Source of the DNA: an uncultured Synergistales bacterium
GTDB lineage: Bacteria > Synergistota > Synergistia > Synergistales > Aminobacteriaceae
Reading direction: 5' to 3'
NCBI GenBank assembly: GCA_905235395.1
Contig: CAJOLN010000027.1
Coordinates: 1 to 37,344, forward strand
DNA: 37,344 bases
Shown: in pieces, positions 34,265-37,344 of the stretch
Layout of the letters: each line of letters starts with the position of its first letter
Numbering within the stretch: position 1 is the stretch's first letter
The notes under the pieces: generated by a model
What the model was told of the DNA's origin: nothing
Database searches by the model: none
Seen by the model: only the letters and a program-made list of their open reading frames with translations
Position numbers and translations under genes: made by a program

Positions 34265-35338
34265 TTACCCCCTGTCTCTGAAACATAATCCAACGAACGC
34301 ACAGAACACTAACCCGATAATCGTAACGTGAATTCCATACGCGCCTATGCCTGCACCAGATGAAGCCGCCGAAAAATTATGAGCAACAGCTGCACCTGCA
34401 AGCATGCCGATAACGAAAATTCCCGCATCAGAATCACCTTCACCTGCCATAATTAACTGACGGCCCGGACAACCTCCTGCAAGTGTGAACGCAAGACCAG
34501 AGAGAACCATTCCTAGAAAATTCCAGAGTTCATTTGTGTGTGCTACAGGCTGTGATTCAAATCCCGGCTTGAATGTTCCAAGTGCATAATTCGCAATGAA
34601 GGCTACGAGTGTGAATGAGATTATGCCTTTGAGGAGATAAGCATCACCCATCATGAGGAAATCACGAACTGCTCCTACAGTACAGAACCTGCTCCTCTGT
34701 GCTAGCCACCCGACAACGAGACCTGCACCTAATGCAATGAGAATGGGTGCATGCTGTGAACCTGGCCCTGATGATGAGAAGAATACAGGAGCATTATCGC
34801 CGAACTTAGGAGCGATGAAGAGTAATGCAAGAAGAGCAATCGATATCAACGGCATAATGAGACCTGCGGCTTTTGGATTTGATTCTGAAGCGCCGAGACT
34901 AAAACCATTCCATAAGAATATTATTCCGATGAAGATTCCTACGATTAATCCTCCCAAACCGTAAAGCGCATTCCAATCGCCTCCTGCAACACGAAGATAT
35001 GCTCTCCAAGGACAGCCTAAGAAAACTAATGCACCGAGCATAGCGAACATTCCGAGACCGAATCGTACTGCGGGAGATGAACCGCCTCTTGGGGAATATT
35101 CACGGAAGATTAAAGATGAAATGAATGAACCTAGAATGAAGCCGGGTATCTCAGGCCGAATGTACTGAACGATACCTGCTCTGTGAAAACCTAATGCGCC
35201 TGCGATGTCTCTGGTGAAACATGCGACACAGAAACCCATATTGCCCGGATTGCCGAAGTGTACGAGAGCCACAGCGATTAAGCCAATGATTCCTCCAGCA
35301 ATACATGGGCCATATTTAGACGTTAAAGTCTTGTCCAT
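34265..35338 (-). CDS. yedE: YedE-type putative selenium (or sulfur) transporter
   Basis: This 357-residue membrane protein has about ten hydrophobic segments. Conserved cysteine motifs are MGFCVACFTRD near residues 35-45, FLGCPWRAYLR near 108, RSRFCTVGAVRDFL and GGCPGRQL, the hallmarks of YeeE/YedE transporters, which in other bacteria import thiosulfate or are linked to selenium metabolism. ATG 35338 has AGGAGG ten bases upstream. It starts the yedE-yedF operon. The closeness of selC and a selenium-type cysteine desulfurase favours selenium transport, but the substrate is not demonstrated. No in-frame UGA was found in it. Confidence 0.88.
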   Translation of the reverse strand: MDKTLTSKYGPCIAGGIIGLIAVALVHFGNPGNMGFCVACFTRDIAGALGFHRAGIVQYIRPEIPGFILGSFISSLIFREYSPRGGSSPAVRFGLGMFAMLGALVFLGCPWRAYLRVAGGDWNALYGLGGLIVGIFIGIIFLWNGFSLGASESNPKAAGLIMPLISIALLALLFIAPKFGDNAPVFFSSSGPGSQHAPILIALGAGLVVGWLAQRSRFCTVGAVRDFLMMGDAYLLKGIISFTLVAFIANYALGTFKPGFESQPVAHTNELWNFLGMVLSGLAFTLAGGCPGRQLIMAGEGDSDAGIFVIGMLAGAAVAHNFSAASSGAGIGAYGIHVTIIGLVFCAFVGLCFRDRG

Positions 35339-35408
35339 GAAAATGAAACCTCCTTATACTATTTTATTACAGCTCATCGTGTATTAATGCATTCACCGCA
35401 GAAAATTT

Positions 35409-35552
35409 TTATTCTTTGAGCTTGCATTTTATTACGCTGTAACGTTTGGGCGTATCGTCTGCTGAAAGTATGCATATGATCGGGAGTTTCTATTTGCCTC
35501 CGAAAGTTTCTGAGAGATGTTTTAACGGACACATAAAATCTTTTTCCGTCAT
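35409..35552 (-). pseudogene. HxlR-family transcription regulator remnant
   Basis: Minus-strand reading from ATG at 35552 gives MTEKDFMCPLKHLSETFGGK, a stop (TAG, 35490-35492), then KLPIICILSADDTPKRYSVI. HxlR regulators have an N-terminal winged helix beginning with CP and GGKWKL, so the stop exactly replaces the invariant tryptophan (TGG to TAG). A second stop (TAA) comes 26 codons later and nothing recognisable follows, so more than half of a normal protein of about 110 residues is missing. It is divergent from the flavoprotein remnant. It fills most of the 35339-35586 gap; the rest holds only the yedE leader. Confidence 0.75.
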
Positions 35553-35586
35553 GTAAAAAATTCTCTTTTCGATTTCAAATTAAAGT

Positions 35587-35898
35587 ATGAAAACATTAGC
35601 ATATATTAAAAAACTGAGTACTTGTAATTTAAGTATCGTATTCTAAAATTGAATTCATCTTGCGGCAAATCCAAAAGTTGAAATATGCGCAGTTGATGAG
35701 AATATGAACACGATGAGGATATGCGGAACTGTGAAATTTGCAACGACACCTGAAACGCAAAAGAAAGCACTTGAGGTTATGCCGTCATTGTTAAAGATAT
35801 ACTCAGTCGGGGACGGCAGATTCGAGATATTTTATCTTGATGAAGGCAAAGCAGTATGTTCATCAATGAGCGGCGAGAAGAAAGAGTTTTCATTGTAA
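35587..35898 (+). pseudogene. pyridoxamine 5'-phosphate oxidase-like flavoprotein remnant
   Basis: The reading frame from ATG 35587 gives MKTLAYIKKLSTCNLSIVF, two stops (TAA then TGA), then in the same frame IHLAANPKVEICAVDENMNT and MRICGTVKFATTPETQ up to the stop at 35898. The ends match a small PNPOx-like (FMN-binding) family whose members have about 130 residues. About 30-40 codons in the middle are missing. An ORF from 35704 alone would be only the last 64 residues. It is followed after 22 bases by the metallo-beta-lactamase gene. I judge it inactive. Confidence 0.75.
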
Positions 35899-35920
35899 AT
35901 TATTGAGGGGGATAAAATTT

Positions 35921-36643
35921 ATGCAGATTAAAGTTGTAAAGCTCTACGAGGGCGGCGAATTCAACGAGGAATTTTTATTCGGCGGAGAGAACAAAGCAGA
36001 CGGACACAAAGATGTAATGTATCCCGGCAGCCTTCAGAACTTTCTGATTGATACAGGCGATGAAGTGATTCTTGTTGATACAGGTTTTCCTTCTGAAGTA
36101 CCGTTCAAAGGCTACACGAAGATTCTCGATTACGTTCCTGCACTTGAGGCACTCGGATATAAGCCCGAACAGGTCAGCAAGATTCTCGTAACGCACAAGC
36201 ACCCGGATCACACTGGAGAGTTACGCGCATTCCCGAACGCAAAGATATACATCGGCCCTGAAGACGCAGACGCGCTCAAGCTCACAGGCGATAACATTGT
36301 GCGTGCGACATATTCTGACGGCCCTTATCATAATTTTCCTGAAAGCCAGAAGATTGTTGACGGAGTATATTTCATCAAGGCAAGAGGACACACGAACGGA
36401 AACAGCATAGTCATTGCTGAATGTGACGGCGTGTATTACATGATGCATGGTGATGTCACGTATGTTGACGCGGCACTTCATGCAAACAAGCTCTCAATAA
36501 TATTTGAAGATATCAAAGCCGCACGAGAGACATTAGACCGTGTTCGTGAGTTCATAAAGAACAATCCGACCGTTTACCTTTCAACACATACACCTGAAGG
36601 CGTAAAGAATCTTGAAGAGAAAATCATAATGAAGCTGGACTAA
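35921..36643 (+). CDS. metallo-beta-lactamase-fold hydrolase (lactonase-like)
   Basis: The 240-residue protein has the zinc motif H92-x-H94-x-D96-H97 in LVTHKHPDHTG, a later metal histidine in ARGHTNGNS and an aspartate in MMHGDVTY, so it is an active-looking metallo-beta-lactamase-fold hydrolase. Its overall form resembles N-acyl homoserine lactonase-like members, but the real substrate is unknown. I chose ATG 35921, behind GAGGGGG, over an in-frame upstream start. It shares one base (TAATG) with the nitroreductase and follows the flavoprotein remnant, so the set looks like a small redox or detoxification operon that has lost its first gene and its regulator. Confidence 0.85.
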   Translation: MQIKVVKLYEGGEFNEEFLFGGENKADGHKDVMYPGSLQNFLIDTGDEVILVDTGFPSEVPFKGYTKILDYVPALEALGYKPEQVSKILVTHKHPDHTGELRAFPNAKIYIGPEDADALKLTGDNIVRATYSDGPYHNFPESQKIVDGVYFIKARGHTNGNSIVIAECDGVYYMMHGDVTYVDAALHANKLSIIFEDIKAARETLDRVREFIKNNPTVYLSTHTPEGVKNLEEKIIMKLD

Positions 36644-37221
36644 TGACAATGGAATTTGAAAAAGTGTTAACTCATCGTGTGTCTACGAGGAAATATAACG
36701 ATAAGATGCCTGATGACGCTGCGATAAATAAAATAATTGACGCAGCTTTATTAGCGCCTATAGTCCGTATGCACAAGCTGCATCTGTCAGTCGTGACTGA
36801 CAAGGCCGCAATGGAGAAAGCTGAAGATGCAGCTGAAAAATTTTTTGACAGTCCTGAAATGCCCGTTAAGATGCGCCGGCCTTTTTTATACGGAGCGCCG
36901 GTCTGGATAATTCTTGCCGGCAAAAAATACGGCGAGGCAGAAAACGTTAATGTTAATGCAAAATTAATGAACGACAATTTATTCTGGAACGTAGGATCAA
37001 TTATCGAGAACATGGAGCTTCAGGCAACGGCGCTTGGCCTTGCAAGCTGCGGAATAAATACTGCAGTTGTAGCTATGAAAGACCGGCCGGATGTTAGACA
37101 AGCCGTCGGCATTCCGGACGGCTATGATGCGCTCGCCTCGGTAATTATAGGCTACTCTGACACAGCATATCCCGAACGCACAGTTAAGCCCGAGCTTATA
37201 CCCGTATCATACGTTAAATAA
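36643..37221 (+). CDS. nitroreductase family protein
   Basis: This 192-residue FMN-dependent nitroreductase-type oxidoreductase is small for the family. It starts VLTHRVSTRKYNDKMPDDAAINKIIDAALLAPIVRMHKLHLSVV, the usual FMN phosphate-binding RxSxRxF/Y pattern, and has NLFWNVGSIIENMELQATALGLASCGI, the helix lining the flavin. The end PDGYDALASVIIGYSD fits the family. Start ATG 36643 overlaps the preceding stop by one base; ATG 36649 is an alternative. Substrate is not predictable. Codon use here (many GCC, GGC and TTA) differs by eye from genes to the left, which hints at a separate origin. Confidence 0.88.
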   Translation: MTMEFEKVLTHRVSTRKYNDKMPDDAAINKIIDAALLAPIVRMHKLHLSVVTDKAAMEKAEDAAEKFFDSPEMPVKMRRPFLYGAPVWIILAGKKYGEAENVNVNAKLMNDNLFWNVGSIIENMELQATALGLASCGINTAVVAMKDRPDVRQAVGIPDGYDALASVIIGYSDTAYPERTVKPELIPVSYVK

Positions 37222-37263
37222 AAATATAGCTTAAATAATTTGCCTTTAGAGCCGCGTGATTAT

Positions 37264-37294
37264 AAAATAATTTTATGCTAAAAAATAATTTTAT
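37264..37294. repeat. AT-rich direct repeat with internal palindrome
   Basis: The 13-base unit AAAATAATTTTAT occurs at 37264-37276 and again at 37282-37294, 18 bases apart. The first copy is inside a 15-base perfect palindrome (37262-37276). It could be an operator or an AT-rich regulatory site for the next gene; it may also be low-complexity sequence. Confidence 0.5.
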
Positions 37295-37344
37295 AAATCG
37301 CTTAGAGAAATTAAATATATCAAATCCGGAGCAGGAATTTATAT
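37275..37344 (+). CDS. possible start of an unknown gene (partial)
   Basis: From ATG 37275 an open frame of 23 codons runs to the window edge (MLKNNFINRLEKLNISNPEQ and on). It has no ribosome site, overlaps the palindrome and has very AT-rich codons. I do not recognise it, and it may not be a gene. Confidence 0.25.
   Translation, partial: MLKNNFINRLEKLNISNPEQEFI

Noticed and set aside
34040-35338. Selenocysteine codons in yedE or yedF
   Set aside because: Both frames are open with ordinary cysteine codons at the conserved positions and no in-frame TGA.
35409-35552. Stop codon in the HxlR remnant as a recoded amino acid
   Set aside because: The stop is TAG rather than TGA, a second stop (TAA) follows and the rest of the domain is missing, so decay is simpler than recoding.

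Overview
This is a low- to mid-GC bacterial chromosome segment. The gene order, the RpiB-Upp fusion, the Rpn-type gene and the dxr-cdsA-uppS-murA-wecB-wecA order suggest an anaerobic, probably gut- or rumen-associated member of the Synergistota. That placement is an inference from gene content and has not been tested by alignment. Many genes begin with TTG behind a strong AGGAGG-type ribosome binding site, so several starts below are shorter or different from the longest ORF.

Layout. Bases 1-8127 (minus strand) hold a compact envelope and housekeeping operon, read right to left: rpiB-upp fusion, a WecA/TagO-type glycosyltransferase, wecB, murA, a P-loop/Asp23-like protein, a family 4 uracil-DNA glycosylase, uppS, cdsA and dxr (cut by the window edge and carrying a frameshift). 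Bases 8223-13557 (plus) hold an Rpn-family nuclease, rpsO-rpmE, then thyX, a DUF1385 membrane protein, prfA, prmC and a small pilin-like protein. A solitary cheV (minus) then diverges from a giant alpha-2-macroglobulin gene (plus, 14634-19989) that is split by a frameshift near 16923.

Bases 20058-32571 are a sugar module. A YtfQRT-YjfF-type furanose ABC transporter (minus) diverges from galM (plus). An araD-araA-tal-araB-like-tkt operon (minus, transcribed tkt first) follows. Together these would import an aldopentose or hexofuranose, most likely L-arabinose. It would then be mutarotated, isomerised, phosphorylated and epimerised to D-xylulose 5-phosphate, which the transketolase and transaldolase encoded in the same operon would feed into glycolysis. 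RpiB, further upstream, belongs to the same pentose phosphate network. No dedicated transcription factor is present.

Bases 32656-35338 are a selenium locus: a cysteine desulfurase-like protein (minus), a selenocysteine tRNA (selC, plus) divergent from it, and a yedE-yedF pair (minus) for selenium or sulfur handling. Next to it, 35409-35898 contains two decayed genes in a divergent arrangement: an HxlR-type regulator with a Trp codon turned into a stop, and a pyridoxamine-phosphate-oxidase-like flavoprotein with an internal deletion. These are followed by an intact metallo-beta-lactamase-fold hydrolase and a nitroreductase. The window ends in AT-rich sequence with a 13-base direct repeat and a possible new ORF start.

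Most noteworthy: the selenium locus with its decayed neighbours, the RpiB-Upp fusion, the P-loop/Asp23 protein, an apparent ATA codon where murA would be expected to start, and two frameshifted genes (dxr and the macroglobulin). I see no CRISPR array, insertion sequence, rRNA gene or clearly new defence system.
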